Origin: Woeseiaceae bacterium
Lineage (GTDB): Bacteria > Pseudomonadota > Gammaproteobacteria > Steroidobacterales > Woeseiaceae
Length of the DNA: 64,000 nucleotides
Assembly: GCA_030065915.1 (NCBI GenBank)
Contig: JASJCQ010000005.1
Span: forward strand, 1 to 64,000
Direction of reading: 5' to 3'
The number at the start of each line of letters is the position of its first letter. Position 1 is the stretch's first letter. The position numbers were made by a program, and so were the translations under genes. Shown here one piece after another: positions 36,356 to 45,229 of the stretch. Below the pieces are notes generated by a model, which worked only from the letters and a program-made list of their open reading frames with translations, was not told the origin of the DNA and did no database searches.

Positions 36356-37423
36356 GTGCACCAACGCTTATTAGCCATGCTGCTCGTTACGCTGCTGTCG
36401 ACGGCCGCGGCCGCCCAGGCGCCGGTGCAGGTCGAGCCGGTCTCTGACCGGGCAATCGTCAACCAGATCAGTGTCACGGGCACGGTCACGTCGCCGCGGC
36501 GGGCCGTGCTGAGCACCGCCGTCGCCGGGCTCGTCGCCGAGCTGGCTATTGACGAGGGCCACCGTGTCGAAACCGGAGCGCCGCTGCTCAGGCTGGATGC
36601 GGAGCTCGCGCAGCTCGCAATGGAGCGCGCCGAGGCCGAGGTCCGGCAAGGCGAGATCGCGCTCGAGGACGCGAGGCGGCGGTTTACCGAGGCCGAAAAG
36701 GTCGGCGCCCAGCGAGGCGTTGCCCGCACGCAGATCGAATCGCTTCGTGCCGAAGTGACGAGCGACGAAGCCGCGCTGGTGGCCGCCCGGGCTGCCGCCC
36801 GCGAGCAACGCGCTATCGTCGAACGGCACACCTTGAAAGCGCCGTTTAGCGGCGTCATCAGCGAACGCAACACCGAACTCGGCGAGTGGGTCAATCCCGG
36901 TGACGCGCTGCTCGAGCTCGTGGCGACAGACAACCTGCGTTTCGACTTTCGGGTCGGGCAGGAAAACTTTGGCGTCATCGCGCCGGATGCGCCGGTCGAG
37001 ATCACGTTCGACGCCCTGCCCGGCCGCTCGGTACCGTCCCGCGTCGATACGATCGTGCCAATCAAGAGCCCGGGGGCCCGCACATTCCTCGTCCGCGTGC
37101 TCGCGGACGACGCTGACGCGGCCTTGACGGTCACGCCGGGCATGTCGGTCCGCGGCAGGCTGCAAATCAACACCGGCCGCAGCGGTGTCACCGTGTCGAA
37201 GGACGCGATCCTGCGTTTTCCGGATGGACGCGTGACGGTCTGGGTTATCGACGATGCCGGCGACTTGCCGGTCGTTCATGAACGAGTCGTGAGGCTGGGC
37301 TTCGAGTTCGGCGGTTACGTCGAGGTCGTGAGCGGGCTTTCCAGCGGAGATTTCGTCGTCGTCCGCGGCAACGAGACCCTGCAGGAAGGCCAGACCGTGT
37401 CGATTCTGGACGGTCGCACCTGA
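36356..37423 (+). CDS. RND efflux periplasmic adaptor (AcrA/MexA-like)
   Basis: 355 aa. Signal peptide (LAMLLVTLLSTAAAAQA), lipoyl half-motif (TVTSPRRAVLSTAVAGLVAE), a short coiled-coil hairpin (about residues 85-155), the second half (LKAPFSGVISERNTELGEW), then beta-barrel and membrane-proximal domains. It would join the inner-membrane pump encoded 3 nt downstream to an outer-membrane channel not found here. GTG start at 36356. An ATG at 36377 would shorten the signal peptide. Confidence 0.92.
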   Translation: MHQRLLAMLLVTLLSTAAAAQAPVQVEPVSDRAIVNQISVTGTVTSPRRAVLSTAVAGLVAELAIDEGHRVETGAPLLRLDAELAQLAMERAEAEVRQGEIALEDARRRFTEAEKVGAQRGVARTQIESLRAEVTSDEAALVAARAAAREQRAIVERHTLKAPFSGVISERNTELGEWVNPGDALLELVATDNLRFDFRVGQENFGVIAPDAPVEITFDALPGRSVPSRVDTIVPIKSPGARTFLVRVLADDADAALTVTPGMSVRGRLQINTGRSGVTVSKDAILRFPDGRVTVWVIDDAGDLPVVHERVVRLGFEFGGYVEVVSGLSSGDFVVVRGNETLQEGQTVSILDGRT

Positions 37424-37425
37424 CC

Positions 37426-40400
37426 ATGTTCGAAGCCTTCGTCAGGAACGGCATTCTGATGACCGTCGTGGCACTGATCATCTCGGTGCTCGGCGTGCTG
37501 GCGGCGATTCGCGTGCCGGTACAGATGATCCCCGATCTCGAGGTGCGAACGGTGTCCGTGCAGACGTCGTGGCCAGGCGCCACGCCGCAGGACGTCGAGA
37601 AAGAGATCCTGATCGAGCAGGAGGAATACCTGCGCGCGCTGCCCAACCTGCAGCGGCTGGAATCCTCCGCTACCAGCGGCCGGGCCGTCGTCGAGCTCGA
37701 CTTCCCGTTCGGTGTCGACATGACGCAGACGCTGATTGCGGTCAACAACGCGCTGAACCAGGTGCCCTCGTATCCCGAGAACGTCGACGAACCGCGCGTG
37801 TTCGCCAACTCGTTCTCGGCGAACGCATTCATGTTCTTCGCCATATCGCCGCTGCCGGGCAACCCTCGAAATCTCGACATGATCATGATGCGCGACTTCG
37901 TCGTCGACAACGTGCGTACGCGCCTGTCCGGCGTGCCCGGTGTGTCGCAGGTCAGAATCTGGGGCGGTGCTGAACGCCAGATCCGGATCCTCGTCGACCC
38001 GATCCGCCTCGCCGATCGTCAACTGACGATCCTCGACTTGCGCAATGCGATCCGCGCTCGCAACCGTGACGTCTCCGGCGGTGAGCTGGACAGCGGCAAA
38101 CGCCGTTACCTGCTACGAACCATCGGCCGATTCGATTCGGTCGAGGCGCTGGAGGATCTGATCATCGACAGGCGCGGCGATTCGCTGATCCGTCTCGGCG
38201 ATGTCGCCGTCGTCGAGCTCGATCATTCCGAGGCCCGGGCCTACTCATTTTTCAACGGCGAGCCGATCCTGTTTACGGCGGTCAATCGCGAGGCCGGCTC
38301 GAACGTCATCGACATCAAGTACGCGATGCTCGACGCGGTCGAGAAGGTTAACCGGGACGTCCTGAATCCGAACGGCATGCGGATGCGGCTCACCGCCGAG
38401 GATGTCGGCTATGTCGAGGCGTCGATCAGGAATGTCTGGCTGAACCTGTCCCTGGGTGCGCTGTTCGCTACCGCGATCATGTACCTGTTCCTGCGATCAG
38501 GTCGGGCGACCGCGGTCGGCGTGATCGGCATACCCATTTGTACGATCGCGGCATTCATCGGCCTGCTCGCAATGGGGCGCACGATCAATGTCATTTCACT
38601 GGCGGGCGTAGCGTTCGCGATTGGCATGACGCTCGACAACAGTATTGTCGTCATTGAGAGTATCGAGCTGAAACGGCGACAGGGGCTGGACCGATTCCGC
38701 GCCGCTGTCGAGGGCGTCAGAAGCGTGTGGACAGCCGTGCTGGCATCGACGCTGACGACGATTCTGGTGTTCCTTCCCATCCTGTTTATCTCTGAGGAAG
38801 CGGGCCAGCTCTATTCCGACGTGGCTATCGCCATCTCGGCATCCATCCTTGCTTCGATGCTGGTAGCGATCACGCTGATACCGACCGCCAGTGCGCGGCT
38901 CTCATTCGGCACCGAGAACGGCAGGCGAACAAGCGCCGAGTTCGGCCAACGACTGCTTGCCCGGATTGAAAGCCTGATCGCCACGCCGAGGCAACGACGC
39001 ACAACGATCGCGACAACGCTGGCAATCAGCGTGGCCATCATCCTGCTGCTGACACCGCCCGCTGAATACCTGCCGGAAGGCGAGGAGCCGAAGACCTTCG
39101 CCTCGATGAGCGCCCCGCCCGGCTACAACATCGAGACAATGCAGGAGATCGGCCTGGAACTGCAGGACTACTTCCTGCAGTTCGTCGACGACGACCCGGA
39201 TCGCTTCGATCGCGGCGAGGTACCGGTTCCGGCGATCAAGTACCTGAGCACGCGCATTTCGCCTGACCGTTTTCGCATTATCTCGGAGCCCGTCCGACGT
39301 TCGGACATTGACGAGCTGATGGACGCAATCACCGAGCGGTACCGGCAGTACCCGGGCATGCGTGCTTTCGCTGCACGCGGCTCGATAATCTCGAGTAACG
39401 ACGGCGGTACGCGCAGCATCAATCTCGATGTCTCCGGTCCGAGTCTCGGCATCATCTACGACGCGGCGCTGGCCACGGTGCGTCGCGCCGAAGAGGTTTT
39501 CGGCAACCCACGCATCCAGTCCAGCCCGTCATCGCTCGCGCTGTCACAACCGTTGCTGGAAGTCCGACCCGACTGGGCGCGCGCGGCAGAACTGGGGCTG
39601 TCCGCGGGTGACATGGGTTACACGATCGCCGCACTGACCGACGGCGCCTTCGTCGACGAGTACTTCGAGTCGGATGACAAGATCGACATGTACCTTTATG
39701 GCGCGTCCGGCAGCCAGGCCGACATCGACAGCCTCGGTGGCATGCCCATCTACACGCCGCAGGGCAGCATCCTGCCGCTCAATGCCATCGCGTCGATACA
39801 CGAGACCGTCGACACGGACTCGATCCGACGCATCAACGGGCAGCGGACGGTTACGCTCAACATCATCCCACCGGCCAACGTGCCGCTCGAGAAGGGCGTC
39901 GAGATTGTGCGCAACGACGTCGTCGCCTATATGCGTGACAGCGGCGCTTATCCGGCGACCGTCAACATCGACATCTCGGGCGCCAGTGACCAGCTCGATG
40001 CCACAAAGGCCGCGCTCGCCGCGAACCTGCCCGTCGCGCTTATCATCGTGTACCTGTTGCTCGTCGCGATCTTCAAGCACTGGGGCTACCCGCTGCTGAT
40101 CATGGCGACGATCCCGCTGGGCATCGCCGGGGGTATTGTCGGTCTCGCGTTGCTGAACCTCGTCGGCGCCGCACTGGCATGGGTCGGGCTCGGCGGCCTG
40201 CATCAGCCCTTCGACATGATCTCGATGCTGGGCTTTTTGATCCTGATGGGTACGGTCGTCAACAACCCGATCCTGATCGTGGACCGTGCAATGCAGCGCA
40301 TGAGGGATCACGGGTCTTCGGCGATCGATGCGGTACGCGACGCCGTCGCGTCACGTTTGAGGCCGATTGCGATGTCGACCTTGACGACGATCTGCGGCCT

Positions 40401-40575
40401 GTCACCGCTGGTGTTCATCCCCGGTGCAGGCACCGAGCTGTATCGCGGCGTAGGCGCCATCGTCCTGTTCGGCATTCTCGGCGCAGCCGTCGTCTCGCTG
40501 ACGATGCTGCCGGCACTGACGATCTCCGTGCTGCAGTGGAATGAGGGCCGGAAAGGCGCGCTGGCTCGAGCCTGA
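37426..40575 (+). CDS. RND efflux pump inner-membrane permease (AcrB/MexB family)
   Basis: 1049 aa, usual length for an HAE-type trimeric pump. Family features are VRNGILMTVVALIISVLGVL at the first helix, PQDVEKEILIEQEEYL, VISLAGVAFAIGMTLDNSIV in TM4 with the proton-relay Asp region (GMTLDNS), and the duplicated half ending DMISMLGFLILMGTVVNNPI. Forms an operon with the adaptor gene. Substrates cannot be predicted. The sequence resembles the environmental AcrB/AcrD/AcrF group more than CusA. Confidence 0.93.
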   Translation: MFEAFVRNGILMTVVALIISVLGVLAAIRVPVQMIPDLEVRTVSVQTSWPGATPQDVEKEILIEQEEYLRALPNLQRLESSATSGRAVVELDFPFGVDMTQTLIAVNNALNQVPSYPENVDEPRVFANSFSANAFMFFAISPLPGNPRNLDMIMMRDFVVDNVRTRLSGVPGVSQVRIWGGAERQIRILVDPIRLADRQLTILDLRNAIRARNRDVSGGELDSGKRRYLLRTIGRFDSVEALEDLIIDRRGDSLIRLGDVAVVELDHSEARAYSFFNGEPILFTAVNREAGSNVIDIKYAMLDAVEKVNRDVLNPNGMRMRLTAEDVGYVEASIRNVWLNLSLGALFATAIMYLFLRSGRATAVGVIGIPICTIAAFIGLLAMGRTINVISLAGVAFAIGMTLDNSIVVIESIELKRRQGLDRFRAAVEGVRSVWTAVLASTLTTILVFLPILFISEEAGQLYSDVAIAISASILASMLVAITLIPTASARLSFGTENGRRTSAEFGQRLLARIESLIATPRQRRTTIATTLAISVAIILLLTPPAEYLPEGEEPKTFASMSAPPGYNIETMQEIGLELQDYFLQFVDDDPDRFDRGEVPVPAIKYLSTRISPDRFRIISEPVRRSDIDELMDAITERYRQYPGMRAFAARGSIISSNDGGTRSINLDVSGPSLGIIYDAALATVRRAEEVFGNPRIQSSPSSLALSQPLLEVRPDWARAAELGLSAGDMGYTIAALTDGAFVDEYFESDDKIDMYLYGASGSQADIDSLGGMPIYTPQGSILPLNAIASIHETVDTDSIRRINGQRTVTLNIIPPANVPLEKGVEIVRNDVVAYMRDSGAYPATVNIDISGASDQLDATKAALAANLPVALIIVYLLLVAIFKHWGYPLLIMATIPLGIAGGIVGLALLNLVGAALAWVGLGGLHQPFDMISMLGFLILMGTVVNNPILIVDRAMQRMRDHGSSAIDAVRDAVASRLRPIAMSTLTTICGLSPLVFIPGAGTELYRGVGAIVLFGILGAAVVSLTMLPALTISVLQWNEGRKGALARA

Positions 40576-40744
40576 CCGTTGGGGGCCCTTTGTCTTCGAC
40601 CGAAAGGCGAAATGTCGGCGTAATGCGAATCCTGTCCCTGGGAGCCTGGAACTCACCGTGCCCGGATGGTGTCGAACCGCGGGCTGATTCGGTGCATCTA
40701 ACAGGCGTAACCTTAGCCTTTCTCGAGAGTTTCAGAGTCGCAGA

Positions 40745-42928
40745 ATGCCCCTAGCCGCCGAACTCAGGCGCCGCAATGTCTTCCGTGTCGCAGCCGCCTA
40801 CCTGGTCGTGGGCTGGCTGCTGACCGAGGTGTTGACGACGATCCTCCCTGAACTCGGCGCGCCTGAGTGGTCCGAGAAAGCGGTCATTTATGTCTTCGTA
40901 CTTGGTTTTTTCGCCGCGGTCATATTGGCGTGGTTCTTTGAGCTGACGCCGGAGGGCATCAAGCGCGATGAGGACGTTGCTGGCGACGCCGGCGAGAGAA
41001 CGCAGAGGCACCGGTTGGTCAACTATGTGACGCTGGCGGGCGTCGCGCTGATTATCGTATTCGTCGGCCTGTTCAGCGCTCAACACGTGGTTGAAGATGT
41101 CGACACCACATCGGTGGCGGTGCTGCCGTTCGTCAACATGTCGAACGATGCGGACAACGAGTACTTCTCTGATGGGCTCACCGAAACACTGCTGCACATG
41201 CTCGCCCAGATCCCGGACCTGAAGGTCGCCGCACGGACCTCCAGTTTTGCATTCAAGGGCCAGAACACCAGCGTGCGACAGATCGCCGACGCGCTTGGGG
41301 TCGCTTATGTTCTCGAGGGCAGCGTGCAAAAGGCCGACGGCCGCGTTCGAGTCACGGCTCAGCTCATTGACGCGAGCGACGAATCGCACGTTTGGTCGAA
41401 CGTTTACGAGAGCGAGATAGACGACATCTTCGGCATCCAGGACGAGATCGCGAAACGGGTAGGGTTCGCCTTGTCCGAATCACTGCTGGGCACGGAATCC
41501 GAGCTGCGCCTGGGCGTCCAGACCTCGGACCCGGATGCGTACGACCTGTACCTCAGGGCGCGCAAGGAGCGCCTGACGTTCTCTTACGGGGGACTCAAGG
41601 TCGCGGAGGATCTACTCAAGGGAGCGCTGCTCATCGACCCTGACTTCGTCGAGGCAAAGACCGAGCTCGCGACAAGCTATATCAGTCAGTGGGAAACCGG
41701 CCTGATGGAGGGTCGGGAAGCGATTCCGCAGGTCACGGCCATCGCAGACCAGGTACTCGAGGAGCATCCCGATAACGTTATCGCGCGCGCCGCCAAGGTC
41801 TATGTCGAAGCCATGGCTCAAGCGATGGAAGGCGACTACCGGACCGTACCTGCAGCGATCTCGGAGCTGGAGTCATTGGTGGCCGCCGCGCCGGAGAACT
41901 TCCAGGTGCGCTTGCTGCTGGTCCGCGCTTACGTAAACACGCTGCAGGACCTCGACGCATTGCCGGTGCTCGAGGCCGCCCTTGATCGCGATCCGTTCAA
42001 CCCGCAGATCAACTACGAACTGGGCACTTTGTATTTTCGAGTGGGCCGGCCCGAGGCGGCACGCATTGTTCTGGAGAAGTCGCTCGAGATCGAACCCCTG
42101 CAGCCCAATGCCAGGGTACAGCTCGCGCACATTGATCGTATTGCCGGGGATGGTGTCGGCTTCGTCGAGAACTTCCTTAAGGCTATCGAGATCGATCCAC
42201 GCGATCACGAACTCCCGGGGACGCTCGCCCAGTTCCTGTACCAGATAGAATTGCTTGAAGAAGCCGACGATTTCCGTCAGCGCGTCCTGAACCTCGCGCC
42301 AACCAGCGCGATCGCCTATCGCCTCGAATTGCTCCGCGCGATGGGCAATGACGATCCCGCCGCCGCAGAAGCCGCAGCGCGCCGCGCGATCCAGGATCGC
42401 GTCTTCGACCGGCTGTTCGCATTTGCCGGTGCCGTCGAATACCTGCTGCGCGCTGCGATTACCGACAACTCGGTCGAAACCGAACTCGCCTGGCTGAATC
42501 AGCAGCTGCCGAACCTGTTGAACGTCGATGCGGAGACCGTGCCCGGCCATTTCAGGCTGGCGCAGGGCATTGCCCTCGACGCCTGGTATGTCAGTCTGCC
42601 ACTGGAGGAAACACGGCGGCGCCTCGACGCCATCATAGAGGCCGGCGGAGCGATGCGCTTCGACCCCACCGAAGATCCCATGACTCACATGCGAATACTC
42701 GCGGTCCGCGGGCAGATCCAGGAGGCGATACGTGTGGCTCTCGAGGGTGTCTTCACCCGCTCGGTAACGACCAACTTCGGCTGGCAAGAGACGTTCGCTA
42801 CACCCCTCTATGCCGAGATCGTGGCCGATCCCCGGGTGCAGGTCGCCATGCAGCAATGGGAACAGGAAGAAGCCGATATTCGTGGCAAGGTTGCTGCTTA
42901 CCTTCGAGATATTGAGGGCGCGTCATAG
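40745..42928 (+). CDS. TolB-like/TPR membrane protein (adenylate cyclase-associated type)
   Basis: 727 aa. Three transmembrane helices lie near the N-terminus (VFRVAAAYLVVGWLLTEVLT, AVIYVFVLGFFAAVILAWFF, YVTLAGVALIIVFVGLF). A TolB/FlgO-like domain follows (SVAVLPFVNMSNDADNEYFS, then AYVLEGSVQKADGRVRVTAQ), then several TPR units (from about residue 280, for example FNPQINYELGTLYFRVGRPE). This layout is common in proteobacteria and is often fused to CadC-type HTH or cyclase domains. Here there is no enzymatic or DNA-binding domain. A protein-interaction or signalling scaffold is likely. Confidence 0.85.
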   Translation: MPLAAELRRRNVFRVAAAYLVVGWLLTEVLTTILPELGAPEWSEKAVIYVFVLGFFAAVILAWFFELTPEGIKRDEDVAGDAGERTQRHRLVNYVTLAGVALIIVFVGLFSAQHVVEDVDTTSVAVLPFVNMSNDADNEYFSDGLTETLLHMLAQIPDLKVAARTSSFAFKGQNTSVRQIADALGVAYVLEGSVQKADGRVRVTAQLIDASDESHVWSNVYESEIDDIFGIQDEIAKRVGFALSESLLGTESELRLGVQTSDPDAYDLYLRARKERLTFSYGGLKVAEDLLKGALLIDPDFVEAKTELATSYISQWETGLMEGREAIPQVTAIADQVLEEHPDNVIARAAKVYVEAMAQAMEGDYRTVPAAISELESLVAAAPENFQVRLLLVRAYVNTLQDLDALPVLEAALDRDPFNPQINYELGTLYFRVGRPEAARIVLEKSLEIEPLQPNARVQLAHIDRIAGDGVGFVENFLKAIEIDPRDHELPGTLAQFLYQIELLEEADDFRQRVLNLAPTSAIAYRLELLRAMGNDDPAAAEAAARRAIQDRVFDRLFAFAGAVEYLLRAAITDNSVETELAWLNQQLPNLLNVDAETVPGHFRLAQGIALDAWYVSLPLEETRRRLDAIIEAGGAMRFDPTEDPMTHMRILAVRGQIQEAIRVALEGVFTRSVTTNFGWQETFATPLYAEIVADPRVQVAMQQWEQEEADIRGKVAAYLRDIEGAS

Positions 42929-42941
42929 GGAGTTGCGGAAC

Positions 42942-42967
42942 ATTCTGCTTACGGTGAAAAGCAGAAT
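42942..42967. repeat. Stem-loop related to the 41-nt palindrome
   Basis: ATTCTGCTT (42942-42950), 8-nt loop, AAGCAGAAT (42959-42967). The arms match the core of the palindrome at 32388-32428. It lies 14 nt after the TPR protein stop. Confidence 0.65.
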
Positions 42968-43000
42968 ACGCCGCGCATCACCTTGCGCCGAGTTGAAGCC

Positions 43001-43543
43001 GTGTCATTGAACCCGGAAACGCCATCCAGGACGCGCTGGACGAGGTTCCGCTCGTTCCTGGTGAATGCTGCACTGATGGTCGGCATCTTCATCGCCGCCT
43101 CTGCATTCCAGTCACGCAATATGCTGCCCGCCGACGATGAGACAGCACCTCAACTTCGCGGTTTCACGCTGGCCGGCTCGAACTACGATCTCGGTGACGC
43201 GGCCGGGCGCCCTGTCCTGGTCTATTTCTTTGCCCCCTGGTGCAAGATCTGTGCGGCAAGCGCCGACAACCTGGCTCGACTGCGGCGCTGGCGGGACCAG
43301 GAGTCCTTCGAGATCGTGGCAGTGGCACTGGACTGGAGCAGCACCGACGAAGTCCGTACGTATGTCGAGCGTCATGAACTCGGCGTGCCTGTATTGCTCG
43401 GACACCCGGGAATACGAGAAGCCTGGCAGATCTACGCATACCCGTCCTATTACGTCCTCGACGGCCAGCATCGCATCGCGCGCCGCGATATCGGCTACAG
43501 TAGCCAATTCGGCATGTGGTGGCGGGCCTGGACGGTTCAATGA
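43001..43543 (+). CDS. Thioredoxin-like membrane-anchored protein (ScsD/TlpA type)
   Basis: About 180 aa. One N-terminal transmembrane helix (FLVNAALMVGIFIAASAF) and a periplasmic thioredoxin fold with active site FFAPWCKICAASADNL (CKIC). The cis-proline region is near YAYPSYYVLDGQHRIARRD. It fits the protein disulfide oxidoreductase/ScsD group. Start codon uncertain: a GTG at 43001 was chosen, and a TTG at 42983 is possible. No DsbD-like partner is nearby. Confidence 0.82.
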   Translation: MSLNPETPSRTRWTRFRSFLVNAALMVGIFIAASAFQSRNMLPADDETAPQLRGFTLAGSNYDLGDAAGRPVLVYFFAPWCKICAASADNLARLRRWRDQESFEIVAVALDWSSTDEVRTYVERHELGVPVLLGHPGIREAWQIYAYPSYYVLDGQHRIARRDIGYSSQFGMWWRAWTVQ

Positions 43544-43593
43544 TGGCGCCGCGACAGGAACGATCAGGACGTACTTGAGGGAATGCTCAGAAG

Positions 43594-44475
43594 ATGACCA
43601 TGAAGACCCAGCTCCGTGTCGGCGGCGTTCCCGAGCACTTTAATCTGCCGTGGCATCAGGCGATCGACGCCGGTGCATTCGATGAGAAGGGCATCGACGT
43701 TGTATTCACCGAGTTCCCCGGCGGCACGGGCGCCATGACGGCAGCGCTTGCTGCAGACGAGCTCGACGCCGCGCTCTTGCTCACCGAGGGCGCCGTCGCT
43801 GACATCCTCGGAGGGAGCGACAATCGACTGGTCAGTGTCTACGTCGATTCGCCGCTGATCTGGGGCATTCACGTCGCGGCGACCAGCGACATCCAGGATG
43901 CGAGTGAAATCGCAGGGAGGCGCTACGCGATCAGTCGCCACGGATCCGGTTCGCACCTGATCGCGATCGTCGATGCGGCAGCGCGTGGATTCTCAACGGC
44001 CGACATGGCTTTCGAGATCGTTGGGTCACTCGATGGCGCTCGCGAGGCTTTAAGAGAAGGCACCGCCGACGTGTTCCTGTGGGAGAAGCACATGACGCAA
44101 CCGCTCGTCGATGCCGGCGAATTCCGTCGTGTCGGCGAACGCGCTGTGCCGTGGCCGGCCTTCGTCGTGTCGGCACGTCGCGACTATCTTGCCGAGCATT
44201 CTGCGGCGCTTCGCTTCGTCCTTGGCGTCGTCCGCAGCTTTGCGAAAGAACTAAAGATTGGCAAAGACTCTGCGCTGCTCGTCAGTCGAACCTACGACAT
44301 CGACCTTGCGGATGCCGAGTCCTGGCTCGAACACGTGCAATGGAGCGGCGGCACAGAATGCCCGGATGACGCGCTGCTCACGGTCATCGATGCGCTGCAG
44401 GCCCAGGGTGTTGTTGCAGAACAGGGACCGGATGCGATCACAGACATCTGGCAATCACTGGACGCTGACGAGTAG
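43594..44475 (+). CDS. NMT1/THI5-like substrate-binding domain protein without signal peptide
   Basis: 293 aa. Periplasmic-binding-protein type II fold of the NMT1/SsuA class (LRVGGVPEHFNLPWHQAIDA, FTEFPGGTGAMTAALAADEL, GRRYAISRHGSGSHLIAIVD). It lacks a signal peptide and there are no ABC permease or ATPase genes beside it, so it is not an ordinary transport component. Similar stand-alone proteins (Ca3427-like) exist and may bind a small molecule or have an enzymatic role in the cytoplasm. The function is unknown. Confidence 0.78.
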   Translation: MTMKTQLRVGGVPEHFNLPWHQAIDAGAFDEKGIDVVFTEFPGGTGAMTAALAADELDAALLLTEGAVADILGGSDNRLVSVYVDSPLIWGIHVAATSDIQDASEIAGRRYAISRHGSGSHLIAIVDAAARGFSTADMAFEIVGSLDGAREALREGTADVFLWEKHMTQPLVDAGEFRRVGERAVPWPAFVVSARRDYLAEHSAALRFVLGVVRSFAKELKIGKDSALLVSRTYDIDLADAESWLEHVQWSGGTECPDDALLTVIDALQAQGVVAEQGPDAITDIWQSLDADE

Positions 44476-44505
44476 GCAAAACGGCGGGACCGACCAATGC
44501 AAAAC

Positions 44506-44525
44506 GGGGCGGTGTTCACCGCCCC
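44506..44525 (-). terminator. Terminator of the small heat-shock gene
   Basis: GGGGCGGTG-TT-CACCGCCCC forms a 8-9 bp GC stem. On the minus strand it is followed by GTTTTGC, a short T-run, which suits intrinsic termination of the gene that ends at 44551. Confidence 0.7.
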
Positions 44526-44550
44526 TAGTCTGCTGGCATATCTGGTTTTG

Positions 44551-45060
44551 TCAGGCAACCTCGACCCTGATGGGAGTCGTGACTTCGACCTTCGGGATGC
44601 GAAGTTCGAGCATGCCGTCGTGCAGTTCAGCCACGGCTTTATCGCCGTAAACGTCAACCGGCAGACGGAGTGTACGGAACAGGCGGCCGTAACCCATCTC
44701 GCGACGAATGTAGTCGTCTTCCTTCACTTCTTCTTCGAAGTCACGTTTTGCCTCGAGAATCAGGCGATCACCGGAGACGGTGACCTCCAGGTCCTCTTTC
44801 TTGATACCCGGCATCTCGGCGCGAACGAGGAGCATATCGCCCTTGTCGAGCATATCGACTCTCGTCGGTAGCTCGAACGTCTCCTCGGATTCGTTCCAGA
44901 AAGGCCGTGACCAGACATAGGGCTCGAATAAGCCTTCCATCCAGCGGCGCGGGAACGAGTTCTCAAAGAACTCTTCCATGCTGTGGGTGAATGGCCTCAG
45001 CGCCCTTCCACTACCAGTCTCTTTCTTTGATGTTGGCAGTATGTTGCGAACTTTTGTCAT
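44551..45060 (-). CDS. Small heat-shock protein, Hsp20/alpha-crystallin family
   Basis: 169 aa. ATP-independent holdase chaperone. The alpha-crystallin domain covers about residues 60-165 (TRVDMLDKGDMLLVRAEMPG, IKKEDLEVTVSGDRLILEAK) and ends with the A/G-x-L-type motif ELHDGMLELRIPKVE. I placed the start at the ATG at 45060, 8 nt after a strong GGAGG. The GTG at 45069 overlaps that ribosome site. A sigma32-type promoter lies upstream. Confidence 0.93.
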   Translation of the reverse strand: MTKVRNILPTSKKETGSGRALRPFTHSMEEFFENSFPRRWMEGLFEPYVWSRPFWNESEETFELPTRVDMLDKGDMLLVRAEMPGIKKEDLEVTVSGDRLILEAKRDFEEEVKEDDYIRREMGYGRLFRTLRLPVDVYGDKAVAELHDGMLELRIPKVEVTTPIRVEVA

Positions 45061-45109
45061 TGCATTCACCTCCTTGCTTCTTGCACCGAAACTTCAGTTC
45101 CGGCGATGT

Positions 45110-45138
45110 TTAAGTGGGGGCGATAGCCGAGCTTCAAG
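45110..45138 (-). promoter_or_regulatory. Sigma32 (heat-shock) promoter
   Basis: On the minus strand CTTGAA (45138-45133), a 13-nt spacer, then CCCCACTTAA (45119-45110). This fits the heat-shock consensus CTTGAA-N13-CCCCATNTA closely. The start of transcription would be near 45100, about 40 nt before the Hsp20 ATG. Confidence 0.75.
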
Positions 45139-45229
45139 TTCGTACATCTCCGAATTGCGCGATTTGTCAAAGGGAAGAAAATACAAAGGCCTGTTGGCCC
45201 TTCGTCCCCAACCGGAGCCCGGTCCTGGC

